From: Ralstonia mannitolilytica
Lineage (GTDB): Bacteria > Pseudomonadota > Gammaproteobacteria > Burkholderiales > Burkholderiaceae
Assembly (NCBI RefSeq): GCF_905397375.1
Contig: NZ_CAJPVG010000004.1
Span: forward strand, 278,661-342,660
Direction: 5' to 3'
Length of the DNA: 64,000 nt
Every line of letters begins with the position of its first letter. Position 1 is the stretch's first letter. The notes below the pieces were generated by a model that saw only the letters and a list, made by a program, of their open reading frames with translations, was not told where the DNA came from and made no database searches. Position numbers and translations under genes: made by a program. Positions 63,951 through 64,000 of the stretch are shown piece after piece.

Positions 63951-64000
63951 GTACGCGTCCGTCACCAGGCTCAGGTACGCGCAGCGTCCTGCAGTCGGCA
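63879..64000 (-). pseudogene. IS3-family transposase (OrfB) fragment
   Basis: On the minus strand the frame reads RCAYLSLVTDAYSRKIVGYH followed by VHESLHAESVSRVLKM, the catalytic-core region of IS3-type OrfB proteins around the second catalytic Asp. It is cut at the LKM position by the junction with the IS481-type element. The gene continues upstream beyond the window edge, so its N-terminal part may still exist. Confidence 0.7.

Overview
The window is a stretch of GC-rich (roughly 65 % G+C) betaproteobacterial chromosome. Gene order and protein sequences point to the genus Ralstonia: ilvB-ilvH-ilvC-psd-pssA-leuA, rpsO-pnp, tpiA-secG-tRNA-Leu-nuoA..N, then urea ABC transporter plus urease. 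The species cannot be fixed from the sequence alone. Most of it is conserved core chromosome; accessory material appears only at the right end, where two damaged insertion sequences meet.

Left part (1-15.1 kb). A LysR regulator, a tungstate-binding protein (TupA) divergent from a ModE-type regulator, a large FtsX-type permease, a truncated haemoglobin and a DUF924 protein come first. Three minus-strand blocks follow: LysE-type exporter and TetR-LOG; a phosphoesterase-glycosyltransferase-DgkA lipid/envelope block; and a sigma factor with DUF3619, DUF3106, RDD and lipase-like proteins.

Middle part (15.4-30.4 kb). Branched-chain amino acid synthesis (ilvBHC, leuA) encloses phosphatidylethanolamine synthesis (psd, pssA). 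leuA is preceded by what looks like a complete attenuator: a promoter whose predicted start site falls on the AUG of a 27-codon Leu/Ile-rich leader ORF with three rare CTA codons, followed by competing antiterminator and terminator hairpins. An orphan amino-acid binding protein, rpsO, pnp (with a long leader hairpin), a HAD phosphatase, a quinone oxidoreductase, tpiA, secG and tRNA-Leu(GAG) follow.

Respiratory part (30.6-46.9 kb). A complete 14-gene nuo operon (NADH:quinone oxidoreductase, complex I) is followed by DUF2818, an ADP-ribose pyrophosphatase and DUF1178. Perfect hairpins sit between several nuo genes.

Right part (47-64 kb). Two acyl-CoA dehydrogenases and two MaoC-type hydratases precede a nitrogen-scavenging block: urtABCDE imports urea and ureDA-ureJ-ureBC-ureEFG hydrolyses it with a nickel enzyme. 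urtA has a consensus sigma-54 promoter and an NtrC-like site, so nitrogen control is likely. The gaps inside this block carry several repeats: a ~119-bp palindromic element, heptad repeats, a 21-bp-period array of dyads, and two copies of a GTTTTTGGGG/CCCTGCCGGG element. The second copy is cut by an IS481-type element that is itself fused to an IS3-type transposase fragment at the window edge. No CRISPR array, rRNA operon, prophage or defence island is visible.
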